Origin: Manihot esculenta
Taxonomy: Eukaryota; Streptophyta; Magnoliopsida; Malpighiales; Euphorbiaceae
Assembly: GCF_001659605.2 (NCBI RefSeq)
Contig: NC_035161.2
Location: forward strand, 4,854,265 to 4,918,264
Direction: 5' to 3'
Length of the DNA stretch: 64,000 nucleotides
The position numbers and the translations under genes are program-made. The notes under the pieces are model-generated. The model did no database searches. It was given only the letters and a program-made list of their open reading frames with translations, and was not told where the DNA came from. This document shows, one piece after another, positions 48,627 to 59,852 of this stretch (positions are counted from its first letter, which is position 1; each line of letters starts with the position of its first letter).

Positions 48627-49142
48627 ATGGTATTAACGTCACACCATCGCCCCACCGGCTCCGACTCCGACTCCGACTCTGGCTCCGGCTCGCCTAAGCG
48701 GCTAACTGTGAGCTTTCTCGTGTCCATATCATCTTTCATGGCTCTTTGCTCCAAGCATGCAACCAGAGTCTCCACTCGGCTCAAGACCACGGCTATCAAG
48801 TCCAACCACCACCACCACCATGAAGGCGACAAAACTCCAAAACGACTGTCGTCGAAATCGCCGCTGGTCCGCCCTAAACAACTATTGACTCAAATTAGCA
48901 ACAAGGCAATCTCGTTTATTCACGGCAAGAAAAGAGTCGACGAAGATGACGACGATGTTGGTGTGGGGCCGGAGGAGTTCGGAGACGGTGGAGTCTGGCA
49001 AAAGACGATCTTAATGGGGGATAAGTGTCAGCCGTTGGATTTCTCGGGTGTAATTTATTATGATAGTACTGGGAAGCAGCTTAACGAGATTCCTCTCCGA
49101 TCTCCACGTGCCAGTCCTTTGCCTGGGTACTTGACGAAATAG
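48627..49142 (+). CDS. Uncharacterised plant protein, single exon
   Basis: The protein has 171 aa and the function is not known to me. The N-terminus is a Ser/Asp/Gly repeat (SDSDSDSGSGSPKR, residues 12-25), followed by a short apolar stretch (SFLVSISSFMALC) and a His run (HHHHH). The C-terminal 50 residues look like the conserved part: VWQKTILMGDKCQPLDFSG, VIYYDSTGKQL, then PRASPLPGYL at the end. I recall this WQ...ILMG.KCQ..DFSG.I.YD pattern from a family of short unnamed plant proteins, but cannot name an accession. There are no confident membrane segments. Codon usage is GC-richer than its surroundings, and it has a TATA box and a leader, so I believe it is real. It stands alone, with no neighbour within 3 kb on either side. 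Confidence 0.8.
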   Translation: MVLTSHHRPTGSDSDSDSGSGSPKRLTVSFLVSISSFMALCSKHATRVSTRLKTTAIKSNHHHHHEGDKTPKRLSSKSPLVRPKQLLTQISNKAISFIHGKKRVDEDDDDVGVGPEEFGDGGVWQKTILMGDKCQPLDFSGVIYYDSTGKQLNEIPLRSPRASPLPGYLTK

Positions 49143-49479
49143 TAAAAAGTTGATAAAATTCAAATTGTGATTTTCTTTTTCAAAATGTTTTTAACCGTGT
49201 ACTGGTGTGGGCATAGTGAGTTTGGCTGTGTAAATTGATAAGTACAGTCTTTAAACGAATCCTGGAGGTGCATATATAATCACAACATCAAACTGTCTTT
49301 AGCAACTCTTGATGATTAATCAATAATATTATTCGATTTTATCAACGTGGAATTTGAAGCGAGAAATATATTATTAGATAAATATATTTTAATATTAATA
49401 AATTATAATATGATAATAATAAAATTTCTTCAAATATAAACATTTTTATATTTGATTAGTGGATAGGCCTCCAATGAAT

Positions 49480-50400
49480 AAAAAAATAATTCATGGTTTG
49501 ATTTCTCATAAAATGAATATTTATTCGATTCATTTTAAAATTAAATATTAAAAATTAAAATTTTAATATTTATAAAAATTAAATTAAATTAATTTTAATA
49601 AAAAATTACACTAAATCAAATTGATTTGATTCGATTTAATTTAATTCGATTTGATCAATTTTAATTTTTAATAAATTTTTTAATTTTTAAATTTTATTTT
49701 TAATATTTTAAAATTTAATTAAAATATTTTAATTTTTATGTAATTTAATATTTTTATATTGATGACCGCTGGATTTCTCCACCCCGGTTGGGGCCAGACC
49801 CATGATGACAACCCATTATTTGGAGGCCTTCAAGTCTCCTGCATGAATCAGGTCAAACCCGCTCAGCCTTAAGATCGGGCTCCACCTAGATTTCTCAATC
49901 AGGCCGACCCAACCTTTTCGGACCAATGATCAAATCTCCTCTGGGCTCAGCCTTAATCTCATCTTTCAGCCCAGCCCGGAATAAGGAAGGTGACCAGCCC
50001 ATCCGTTTGGTGGGTCCATCCGCATGTGTGCCAGAGGAGAATTAAATGACCGTTACGCATGGAACAGAGACCTGATACTCTCATACGTCCGTATTAGTAT
50101 GATAGAGATAGGTGGCCCAATGAAAGTAAGGCCATGACACGTCCCTCACAGATAAAGAAAAAAAATAAAATGAGAGAAACACTCTCCTCTCGGACTAAAT
50201 TTTTCCAAACTTAAAAAACTCTTGTAAAACCCTATGTTTTGGATCTCAAATCATTATATATTATTAAAAATAATATATTATTATTTTATTAAATTTTTTT
50301 AATTTTTTCAATCAAAACTGAATCGAAATAAAAATTTAACTGAAATAAAATAAAAAAATTAAAATTTTAAATTAATTTAATTCTACCAATTTCTTTGATT
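49480..50400. mobile_element. Decayed MITE copy 5, split by a solo-LTR-like insertion
   Basis: The outer parts (49480-49759 and 50254-50400) match the AT-rich core and TTCGATTTGATC-like arms of the hAT MITE family, and the core reads continuously if 49760-50253 plus one flanking repeat is removed. The ends are too degraded to place. Confidence 0.55.
49760..50253. mobile_element. Solo LTR (or TRIM-like) insertion
   Basis: A 494-bp segment is much GC-richer than its surroundings. It begins TGATGACCGC and ends CTCAAATCA (TG...CA ends with TGAT/ATCA inversion), and is flanked by TTATAT on both sides (49754-49759 and 50254-50259). It has no open frame. The ends and flanking repeat fit an LTR left by recombination. 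Strand is undetermined. Confidence 0.7.
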
Positions 50401-52089
50401 TAAATGAAATTCTGATTATCCTAATTTCTAATTTCTGGTAAAAAAAAATCTCCAACCAGCCGCAACTACGGCCATTGCAAGCCCTTCTCAGCACCTCGCT
50501 TCATATTTTGAGCTTAATTCGATTGACTATAACTTTGAGAGGTCAAAATTAAGTTTTGAGCTTTTGGGGCGGAAATTTTCCAATTTATATGTGGTTTTAT
50601 TGAATTGGTGTCAATTTTTAAATTTACTAAGCTAAAAAAAAATTATTTGTGAATTTTTTAAAGAAAAATATTTTATAAAAAAATTATTTTTTATTATTTG
50701 AATAGGTTGGTAAAAAATAAAAATGACTAATAAATCTCTATATATAAAAAAAAGTTTGATAATATTAATAAAATTCTCAGAATTTAACAAATAATTTACT
50801 CATTACAAATGAAAAAGTTATTTTCTTTAAAAATATTTATTAAAAATATTTTCTCCATTAAGTAACTTTATATCCCACCTTCTATATTAGCATTATTTTT
50901 TTAATCATGTTAGCTTTGATTTATTATTCGTGTTATTGAATTTGTACTTTTCTTGTTGCACCGTCACAACATAAACTAATTTCTCATTATTTTATATTTT
51001 CTTATATTTATGAGAAAAAAATTTAATTATTTTTTAATTATTTTTTAAAGTTATTTTTCATTGTTTAAGAATTTTTATGAAAAATTACACATAAATTTAT
51101 TAATATATTTTATTTTTTGAATAAAATTAAAAATTAAAAAAATTATTTTATTATTCTCCTCATTTCATTATTTTTATTCTATTTATTTTTTTATTAAAAA
51201 TAATAATTTATTTCATTAATTTTTCAATTATATTCATCATAAAAATATTATATATTATTAAATACTAATAAATATTTTAAATAATTTTTAAAATAAAATA
51301 AAATTAAATAGAATTATAATGGTTAATTTATATGCTATGACGTACCAAGTAGATAATAATTTTTTAATAATTAAAAAAATAAAATAAATTATAAGATGAA
51401 CGTAGCCAACCAATTCAAAGTAAAACTCAACTTTGACCCTATAAGGACAGAAGAAGAAATTCAACAAAATATAAAATCAAAGCGTTTGAATTTGACTATC
51501 TTATTCCAAGTAAACTCCTACAACAATCCAAGTCAACCTACAACCTTAGTTTGGTTTACTTCCATTCCACACCTCACCTAACCTAGTTCAAGATCCACTA
51601 ATGCTTTTTTTACTTTTCTTTTCTTTTTTTAAAAATGACAATAATAATTACAGCAATCCCTTTTATCCAGTTATTTTAAATTTTAAATTTAATTTCTTAT
51701 TTACGTAAATTCGCACCAACAATCATGAAGCGAAAATGAGGAAAAACAAAAATCAGGCAGACAAAAAAAAGGTCAATTGAAATCGATTTGGACCCGATTT
51801 GGGCTCATACTGGATCAACAATTTATTGGAACGAATAGGCCTGGAACCATTTTGGGCTGCCACGAACCAGAATCAAGGGTTTCAAATAATTAATAAATTT
51901 AATTTTAGAATCATTCTTAGACTAAATTTTCTTTATTTCTTTGTAATTTGATATTCTCGTCTGTTTTTCTTTTTTATATCTAACTTCTTTCTTTTCCCTT
52001 TCCATGAAAGATGATCTGTATCAATTGATTATTGATGAAAAAAAATATATTGTTAATGATTTCGGTATAGTGAGAGTGTTTCTCACATA
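50400..52089. other. Intergenic AT-rich region
   Basis: I see no supportable gene. The open frame at 51396-51581 has no recognisable features. 51700-51900 is less AT-rich and may be upstream material of the adjoining LINE remnant, but nothing in it decodes convincingly. Confidence 0.4.
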
Positions 52090-52600
52090 CAATCCAATTA
52101 ATTTTCAAAATATGTAGATCTCTTTTTCAGATTTATGACGGTAATCTTCAGATAGTTATTATATTGAAGGATTTGATTCTTAATTACAAGCTAAATATTT
52201 TATTTTTGATGGAAACAAAAACTCTTAATTTTCCTATGAAATTTTTTTATAATTTTTTATATTTTGATGGTTGTTTATCAGTTAATAGAAAAATATTGGA
52301 AGGAGGTTTTTCATTAATATGAAAGAGATATAAGTTTGTTTATGTGATTAATTTTTCTTTAAATTTTATTGATTCGATTGTTTCGGAAGATAATGTTGAA
52401 TAAAGATTTACTAGTTATTATAATTTTCAAAATCGCAATGACGAAAAAAATTTTAAAATTTTATTTAAATTTTATTGATTCGATTGTTTCGGAAGGTAAT
52501 GTTGAATAAAAATTTACTAGTTATTATAATTTACTAGTTATTATAATTTTTAAAATCGTAATTACGACGTAGATTTTAAAATCTTATTTAAATTTTATTT
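52090..52600 (+). mobile_element. Degraded LINE (L1-type) ORF2 endonuclease remnant
   Basis: The plus strand near 52163-52240 reads LKDLILNYKLNILFLMETKT, which matches the 'LK.LI....P.ILFL.ETK' block of plant LINE endonucleases. Further on (about 52365-52440) it reads NFIDSIVSE and RFTSYYNFQNRND, matching the 'HID.IV' and 'WRFTGFYG.P' blocks in the right order. There are many stops. A 106-bp tandem duplication (52361 and 52467, AAATTTTATTGATTCGATTG) repeats part of it. It is dead. Confidence 0.65.
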
Positions 52601-53040
52601 ATCTCATAGAAATTCTTTTTCATAATTTTATTTATACTCGAGAAATAATGAAAAATATTTTTATAAAATTTAAATAAATATTTAAAAATTATTTTTATTA
52701 AATTATTTTATATAGAAATTTAATTTTAAATGATTATAAATTTTTTATTAAATTTTAAAATTAATATTTTTATTAAATAAATTGATAAAATTTTATTAAT
52801 AATGAATAGTTTTGTAAAAAACAATCATCCTTGATACTAAGCTCTGTTCGGGTAAAATTAATCACATTCTCAAATCCAATAACGACGAAACGTCATCAAA
52901 GAATATCCATAAAGCATACATGATTATTTACAAATAAAAAACACAACAAATTTGATTAATTAATAAGCAAACGTCCAAACAACCCCATTTTTGAAGACAC
53001 ACACAAACCCACTATAGACCCGACCCGACCCGACCCATCA

Positions 53041-53643
53041 TCATGCTCCTGGAGCCGCATCCTTCACCTTGCTCTGCAGGTATCCACCATACTCTCTAGC
53101 ATAATCCTTCACATGGCTCGCCGTATCAAAGATCCGGCTTCGAGCATAATCGAACCGATCGGAACCGGGTGGATTCATCCCTCTATAATACCTATACAAC
53201 CACGACAATCCACCCACAACCGCCACTCCGACCCCGCAAATCGACAAAAACCCAGCAACCGTAAGAAAGAGAACGATTCCGACGGGGAGCCAAATTGGGC
53301 TTGAAACGATAATCAAAGGAGTTAGAAAAATAAGACCAAGAACAGCAACTGTGACAGTGATACCTGAAAGGAGGAGAAGAATTGAGCCAGATATGAGGAG
53401 AGTCAAGAAACCAACGAGTTGGGATGAGTTGGGAGCATAAGCTTGGAGTTTACGTAGAAAGGCAGAGCCATCGATTGTAGCCAAGGATCTTGAAGGTCGC
53501 TGAGGAGTCGTAGGACGGTCAGCCATGATAGGAAGCTTCGGAAGAAAGCGAGAGAAATGAGAGAGCAAAGGGTTGAGAAGAAGATAGGATCGATGAAGAA
53601 AAGGGGTGGGGACAGATGTCAAAGAGAGTTGGGTTGAACTCAT
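53041..53643 (-). CDS. Oleosin (lipid-droplet structural protein)
   Basis: Oleosins coat seed and pollen oil bodies and stop them fusing. The frame is open from an ATG at 53643 (200 aa), but the ATG at 53526 (MADRPTTPQ, 161 aa) fits oleosin N-termini better and I prefer it. Numbering from that: residues 1-35 polar, about 36-110 a long hydrophobic hairpin, residues 70-81 the proline knot, with Pro70, Ser76, Pro77 and Pro81 matching P-x5-SP-x3-P. The amphipathic C-terminus ends AAPGA, which I remember as the mark of the 'universal' (U) oleosin lineage. There is no long C-terminal insertion, so it is the low-molecular-weight form. It is intronless, as most oleosins are. It lies head to head with the 54551 gene, about 300 bp from that gene's apparent leader. 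Confidence 0.93.
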   Translation of the reverse strand: MSSTQLSLTSVPTPFLHRSYLLLNPLLSHFSRFLPKLPIMADRPTTPQRPSRSLATIDGSAFLRKLQAYAPNSSQLVGFLTLLISGSILLLLSGITVTVAVLGLIFLTPLIIVSSPIWLPVGIVLFLTVAGFLSICGVGVAVVGGLSWLYRYYRGMNPPGSDRFDYARSRIFDTASHVKDYAREYGGYLQSKVKDAAPGA

Positions 53644-53660
53644 GCATCAGCACACACGTG
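53641..53660 (-). promoter_or_regulatory. RY (CATGCA) and G-box (CACGTG) pair at the oleosin 5' end
   Basis: CATGCA at 53641-53646 is the RY element bound by B3 factors of the ABI3/FUS3 type. CACGTG at 53655-53660 is a G-box/ABRE core bound by bZIP factors. This pair is the standard seed-maturation code of oleosin promoters. The RY site overlaps the upstream ATG, which argues that translation begins at the downstream ATG (53526). Confidence 0.6.
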
Positions 53661-53851
53661 TAGAGAGAGTGACTTTTTTTAGATTTCTTGTCCTGATTTA
53701 TTTTTTCTAGATATTACTGAAAAAATAAATAAATTAATTTGATATTTTTTAGGTAAAATATATTAAATTTAATTTTAAATTATTTTTTTAATTAATATGT
53801 TTTTTAATTGGTTTTATAGCGGAGAACGCGTAACGCTCTAGACTCGACCCG

Positions 53852-53916
53852 AGCAATAAGGCGGCCATTGTTCAAAAAAAAAAAAAAAAAAAAAAAAGAG
53901 AAGCAATAAGGCGGCC
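53852..53916 (+). mobile_element. Minimal poly(A) retro-insertion with 15-bp target duplication
   Basis: AGCAATAAGGCGGCC occurs at 53852-53866 and again at 53902-53916. Between the copies lie 35 bp: ATTGTTC, 24 consecutive A, and GAGA. A perfect 15-bp direct repeat around a poly(A) tract is the mark of LINE-machinery insertion; here almost the whole body is missing. It sits between the oleosin and the 54551 gene. Confidence 0.75.
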
Positions 53917-53939
53917 GGAGCCCGAACCACCTTCCTCTA

Positions 53940-53981
53940 CGAGTGAACATTTTTGCTATAAGATCTTCAGAACTATCAGGT
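53940..53981 (+). other. Probable 5' untranslated exon of the 54551 gene
   Basis: The sequence before the donor-like CAG|GTACGTTC at 53980-53983 could be a leader exon, with the next acceptor (CTTCAG) at 54534-54539, 11 bp before the ATG at 54551. It is inferred from splice signals only. Confidence 0.4.
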
Positions 53982-54550
53982 ACGTTCAGTTTGATATTTC
54001 TTGTTCTCGACGAATTTAGTTTTCGTTTTACAGGTTAGGGTTCTGAAAAGGAATTCAATCGGTGCAACTGGGTTTAATTTTGTGGATATTTTAGTTGGGG
54101 TAATTCGCGAATGTCTGTCTTGTTGGTTGATGTTTGTTTATTGTTATTTGTTAATTGATGGCTTATTTCTTATCATCCTAATAAGATATGTTTATGTTCT
54201 GGATTGCTCAGGGGATTTGTTTTGATTTTATTTTATTAAGGACACAACTGCTTAGGGGATTTGAGGGTGTTGTTTATCTCAAATATTAGTTTCCTATTAT
54301 GTTGTTTGTAATCAGAAGATGATTGATAGAGAATTGGAAAAAAGAGAACAAGAATGGAAGCTATTTTTACATCTGACTACTAATATGGGTTTTCACTATG
54401 TTGGTATTTGCTTAGTGACTGTTTGGCATGACAGTTAATTTACATTTAAACTTATCTTAGTCTTTACTGTAAATAAAACATCTTTTACTGATACATTTAT
54501 TTATTATATCATTCATAATGCTAGTTGCTAAACCTTCAGGTGCCTTTGAG

Positions 54551-57500
54551 ATGTTGGCATTTACTTCAAGTTCTGTTGGAGCCTTACCTCTAGCAGCACC
54601 AGGTATGTTTCCTATAATTTAGCACACAGAAAATATAAAATTCATATGAGGTGACTTAAGATTTCCCTTAGAGGATACACTTATGAGCTGGTTTGATGCT
54701 AAAAAATTTGTTAGTAGCTTCACACTCATTTAGTGGATTTAAGTAGGTACCTGCATAGTTGTCAAATTTAGATTCGAATCGAGAATCAAGAATTGAATCA
54801 AATCATAAGACTTGCTAAAAAATTCAAAATCAATTAAAAATAATAAATATTCTAAAAATAAATGAAAAATGTATCATAATAACATTTTGATAAATATAGA
54901 ATTATCATTTATCTAATTAGAAATATTATTCATAATAGAATAATATATTATGTTATGTAGCTTTATGTTACAAATTATGAATTTTAGAATTGTAGGCAAT
55001 TGTTATCATTATACATATATTGAAACTCTCAATTAAATTTGACCAAATAATCAAATAGTAAAAAAAGATGGTAGATTATAATATTATTAATAATTTAATA
55101 TAAATTGTCATAAAAATTGATTAAAAGTAAAAAAGAAAATGAAAGAAGAGAGAGGGGGAAAAGAATGGTTGGTTGAAGAAAAATAGCCAAGGAAGGGTTT
55201 TATATACACTTTTTTATAGAAAAAATGAATAAGATCTTAAATTTTAAAAATATTAGATCTAACAAACTCTATAAATAATTAATTGAATTAGGTGAAAATT
55301 CAGTTGGTTCATATTATTCACCTGATTCAGATTGGGTCATAATTCATGTACCTTATGGATTTGAATCGCTAGGAAGTAGAATCGAATTGAGAATCATAAT
55401 ATTCATGTACATTTAGATTCATCCCATAGATTCGAATCAATTTGTTGGAACTATTCGAACAACAATGCGTACTTGGTTGTTATTGTGTTGGACGAGCATT
55501 ATAAGCTACAAATGTTTGTGCTGGTTAGTACTAGTTGTGGAACAATAAAGCTTGATTGTAGAGCATATATATGTGTGTGTGTGTTCGTATGTATGTATGT
55601 ATATGTGTGTGTATTTATATAGTTATATTTTCTTCTAGATAATGAATGTAGGAACTGGAGATTCGAGATGGCTAGTTGGTCACAGTTTTCATCTCTTGGT
55701 TGCTTGTGTATTATTTTATGTGAAGTTTTTATCAGACAAACCTGAGAGGACTATATATTTTCAAAACTGTAACTGCCTGGAATCTGAATACTGGATATTC
55801 TTTCTGTTTGAATGGCTTATAGAGTCTTTATCTTCCTCGGAATGTTCCACCCACAAATATTTTGATATGTGTGATAATTAAGTTTTTGGTTGAGTGAGGC
55901 TTATGATGTTACTTTGTATTATAGTTGTCATGGGTGAAGTCCCACCCAATCAACATGTATGGTGCTTATCTGCAACATGTTTATCATGGGGATGGAAAAC
56001 CACTTCTGGATTCACTGCGTACAGACATTAGATTCACAGATTAATTTCTGTTTGTTGATTTTAAATGTTAGTTTGTGCAGTTAAAACTAGAAGCGGATGC
56101 AAGGGTCAAAAGGAAATAAGTCCTGTCAGTGTTTCCACTCAGCTTCGACCTTATGATCCTCGAAGTGGGTTAAACAAGCTTGTGATAAGTCCAGTAGGAC
56201 TTGGGAAGCAGTTACGTCCTATTTATGGAACAAAACATTGTAATAGAAAGCAATCTGCTTCTATTATATGTGCTGCTGCTATGGTAATATTATTTATTTA
56301 TGCTGCTTTACCCCTTTTTTTAGGGTCCAATTGAGGTAGTTTTATTTCTCTGTGTGTGTGTGTTATACTTTGAGCATATGTAGTTTTCATTCATTAACTT
56401 TGAAAATAATTGACATTTTGGCATGTAAAATAGTGTTTAAGAATGTTAGATATGCAGCCAGTAATAGATGTGACATTTTATGTAAAGTGTTTTGCTGTCT
56501 TAAGAAAGAATGATGTCACGAAACCCTGCTTTGAGATCTTCCTAAAGCAAGAAGCTTTTATATTTGTATTGCATTTTCTCTGTATTTTGCTCTGGCTTTC
56601 TTTTCTTTCTTTCAACTCTTTTTCCCTCCCTTTTCTATATCGTTGATCTGTTATGTTGGGATGTGTAAGTTTGAACGACCGTTGAAGGATTTTACGATTT
56701 CCACCATATTGAAGAGTTGGCCTGGAGTTCAGCCCATTGGATATTTGATTTCTGAAGTATTTTGGCCAATCATGCATGTATTTCTCGTATGTTATTAGTT
56801 TGGAAAAGAAGCGTGCTAATGCCATGGTACTGTAAATAATAATGATAATAATAATAAATGGAAAAAACCTGCTTATTTTGGAAAAGCCATGAGTAGGCAA
56901 GCAAAATATATATGTATGAATAGTGAATACATATGTAAAGCAATATGCATATTTAGGAATAATCCATTTAACTGACCTAAAGATCTTTGGATCTCAATGT
57001 GTTGGTAAACATTGGTTCTAATGTTTGAACTCTTGTCCGTCTTATGCAGAGTGCAAGATGCTCTGCTTCAGGGCAAACTCAAACCATAACTCGTGAGGCA
57101 CCAACAATCACCAAGGCTCCTGTACGAGGTAATTTGCATGTATATATAGTTTAATTGACAAATTGTGTTGTGTAGCATGGTAGCCTTTGCATAATAACCA
57201 ACTGGTGTGGCATTACCAAATTTACCCCTTCTGGAGTTCCTGCATTGGCTGTCTTGTGGTTAAGCCAACTTTAGGAAAGGTTCCTGGATGATATAATAGC
57301 CCTATGTATAATTAAGCTGACGAGTTGCATGTAGCATGGACAACTCGACGCTAACTATAGCTTTTTGGTTCCAACCATCTGGGACTGGAATTAAGTCATA
57401 GCAATTAGCTAAGCATACAAATTTTCTGGATCTGTTTAAGGCACTGCAGCAAACATGCATAAGTTTCTATTTTTCAATTTGAACATGTGTGCTATATGCT

Positions 57501-58108
57501 ATGGGCACTTTCTGTGGTTGAATTGTGCATAGATGTGCTTAAGGGTCAATATCCATTAAAAAGCTATCTATCCTCCATTTTTTTCTAATTTCTCTTTTCC
57601 ATGATAAATTTAATGGTATCAAGTTCTAAACCAAATCCTCAAAAGAAGCCACTCTCTTTTGGACAAGTAGTGTACTTAAACCTTTAATGAGTTGGGATTA
57701 GGTTGGAAGATGACTTCTTTCTATTATATTAGTGCAAGTTTGGTGGACCTCTCAATTTAGAATTCCATTTTGAGTTGTAAATATACAATACAATCGCTCC
57801 TCTTTCCGGTTGTAAGTTTAATATGATTGTTGAATAGTCATGTTATATAAGCCAATTCTAATGTAAATATATGTCTGTTCGATATGGCTAACAATAATTG
57901 GTTGCATTCAGAACCTACCAAGACGCCACAACTTGATGATGGTGGACCTGGACTGCCACCTGGTGATGATGGCGGCGGCGGAGGTGGGGGTGGTGGGGGA
58001 GGAAACTGGTCAGGCGGATTCTTCCTTTTTGGTTTTCTTGCATTTCTAGGCTTTTTAAAAGATAAAGAGACTGATGATGGCGGCTACCAGGATAGCAGGA
58101 GAAGATAG
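54551..58108 (+). CDS. Glycine-rich organellar protein resembling YELLOW LEAF 1 / RF2
   Basis: Four coding exons: 54551-54602, 56081-56283, 57050-57128, 57912-58108; 531 nt, 176 aa plus TAG. Phases fit. A second acceptor, TTAG at 56068-56071, would start exon 2 at 56072 and add three residues in frame. The N-terminus is Ser/Ala/Arg-rich and low in acidic residues, as in plastid or mitochondrial transit peptides. Residues 132-142 are eleven glycines, followed by NWSGG, an apolar segment (FFLFGFLAFLGFL, 148-160) that may span or touch a membrane, and a charged tail ending SRRR. I associate this Gly-run plus GFLAFLGFLKD ending with rice YELLOW LEAF 1 (chloroplast) and the glycine-rich restorer RF2 (mitochondrion); this is from memory. 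Compartment and role are not shown by the sequence. Introns carry AT-rich and TG/GT repeats (about 55570-55620). Confidence 0.72.
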
Positions 58109-59852
58109 AAAAACCACATGTGATTCTGACATTCTACTGTATTCTTTTTGATTGGATTCATAGTAGACTTGAATGAGATAAGGAGATAATTGTCTGTCAT
58201 CTTCGCTAATTATAAAGTATGGTAGACGTTGCAATCTCACTCTTGGCAATATAAAGCTGCTTGAAACTTCAGGACCATTATTCATCCGTCATTGTTAAAC
58301 ATGAGATCATTGTTACCTTTTACATCTCTGTCCACTTAAGGCTTTTTCTCCATGATTTAACAAATCTCTTTAATTCTGTTATTGTTTATTTTAATTAATT
58401 ATTCAATATCAAGGGGTTGAAAAGAGAGGAAAGGAAATGAGGGTTTAATTTTTAATAATTATAAAAATAGTTATTATCCTTAAAATTGAAAAAAAGAGAA
58501 TTACTGTGAAGTTATTAAATTTTTTAAAAAAAATATTAATTTATTTTTATTTTAAAATTATTCAATTAAAATGTTTTTTTTTTTAATTTTGTAAATTAAA
58601 TTTCTTAATTTTATAAAGTATTAATTGATTAATGATTAAATAATATTAATATTTAAATTAAATAATATATATAATTAAAATTATAAGAATTAAATAATAT
58701 TAATACATACAGTTGATGATTAGGAACATGATTTTAAAATAGTGATAAATTAATTATTTTTATATTATAAAAATTTAAAAATTTAATAGTAATTTATTTA
58801 TAAAAAAATAATATTTTTTTAATTTTATCAAAAAATAAATATAGACTATTAAGTAAAAAAACAAATAATTTATATTTATATTTATATTTAATATTTTAAT
58901 TTTTGAATAATAAATCAAAACTTCAATTAATTATATCTAAAACAATTAAATTAAATTTATATATTTTAATAATAAATTATAATATAATTTTTAAAGTTTC
59001 ATTTTAAATAATAAAATAATTCTTAAATATAAATTTTTAAGAATTATGGAAAATAATTATGGAAAATAATTCTTAAATATAAATTTTTTTCTTTACAAAT
59101 AATCTCAATAAATAATTATGGAAAATAATCTTTTAAAAAGTGAGACAAAAGTGGACAAGCGGAGTAGGTCATGCAAATATTGCTTTAAATTGATAATTTA
59201 AAAAAAAAAAAAATCATTCAAAACTTACAAATTTGTAAGCAGAAAACTATTTGGTGTAAAAATTCAACTAATGTGTATATTGAGGTGTGTTGAATGAGAC
59301 AAGTCTAAAGAGCCAGAGACCACAGCTCAACCATGAAATATCCAATAATTGTTGAAGGGAAGGGTCTAAAGCTATGATTAACCTGAAACTGTGCATTTGA
59401 GATTGTTATTAAACCAGGGCACCCTTTCAGGAGCCACTCTTCCTCCTTGACTTCCTCCATCTCCAAATTACTGCATATGGGTCTGGACAGATTTTGTATG
59501 CAACTTTTGGAGCAGGAATATCAGGAACTCTGCAAAAACAATCTCAACTTTGATGTTTTGGCTGCTATGCTGATTTTGATTGAATATTACAAGATTGATA
59601 CTACAGCTTCTAAAAGGAAAACAATTAGCCTAAAACAAAGACAATTTATGTAGACTGTCTGAATGGCTTCTATCTTTGTCATCCATTGTTGGAAAAAAGA
59701 AAGAAGAAAGACAATTTTTTCATTAAGACAACCCAAACATGAATGCACACGGGTCAGTGATAGAGGACTGGAATATAAGTTGGACAACTTTTAACGAATA
59801 GAAAGCAGGTACATAATGAATTGAAAAAAACATAGAGAAAATGATGAAATTC
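58109..59852. other. Intergenic region
   Basis: 58109-58350 is likely the 3' untranslated region of the upstream gene. 58380-59130 is very AT-rich, with GGAAAATAATTCTTAAATATAA-like short repeats (59048-59085). Nothing gene-like is seen; the frame at 59447-59653 lies downstream of the stress-protein gene on the other strand. Confidence 0.5.

Noticed and set aside
56478..56900. 140-aa minus-strand frame with MPTHGFSK start
   Set aside because: It is antisense to intron 2 of the glycine-rich protein gene, with an ATT microsatellite-derived III run and no domain.
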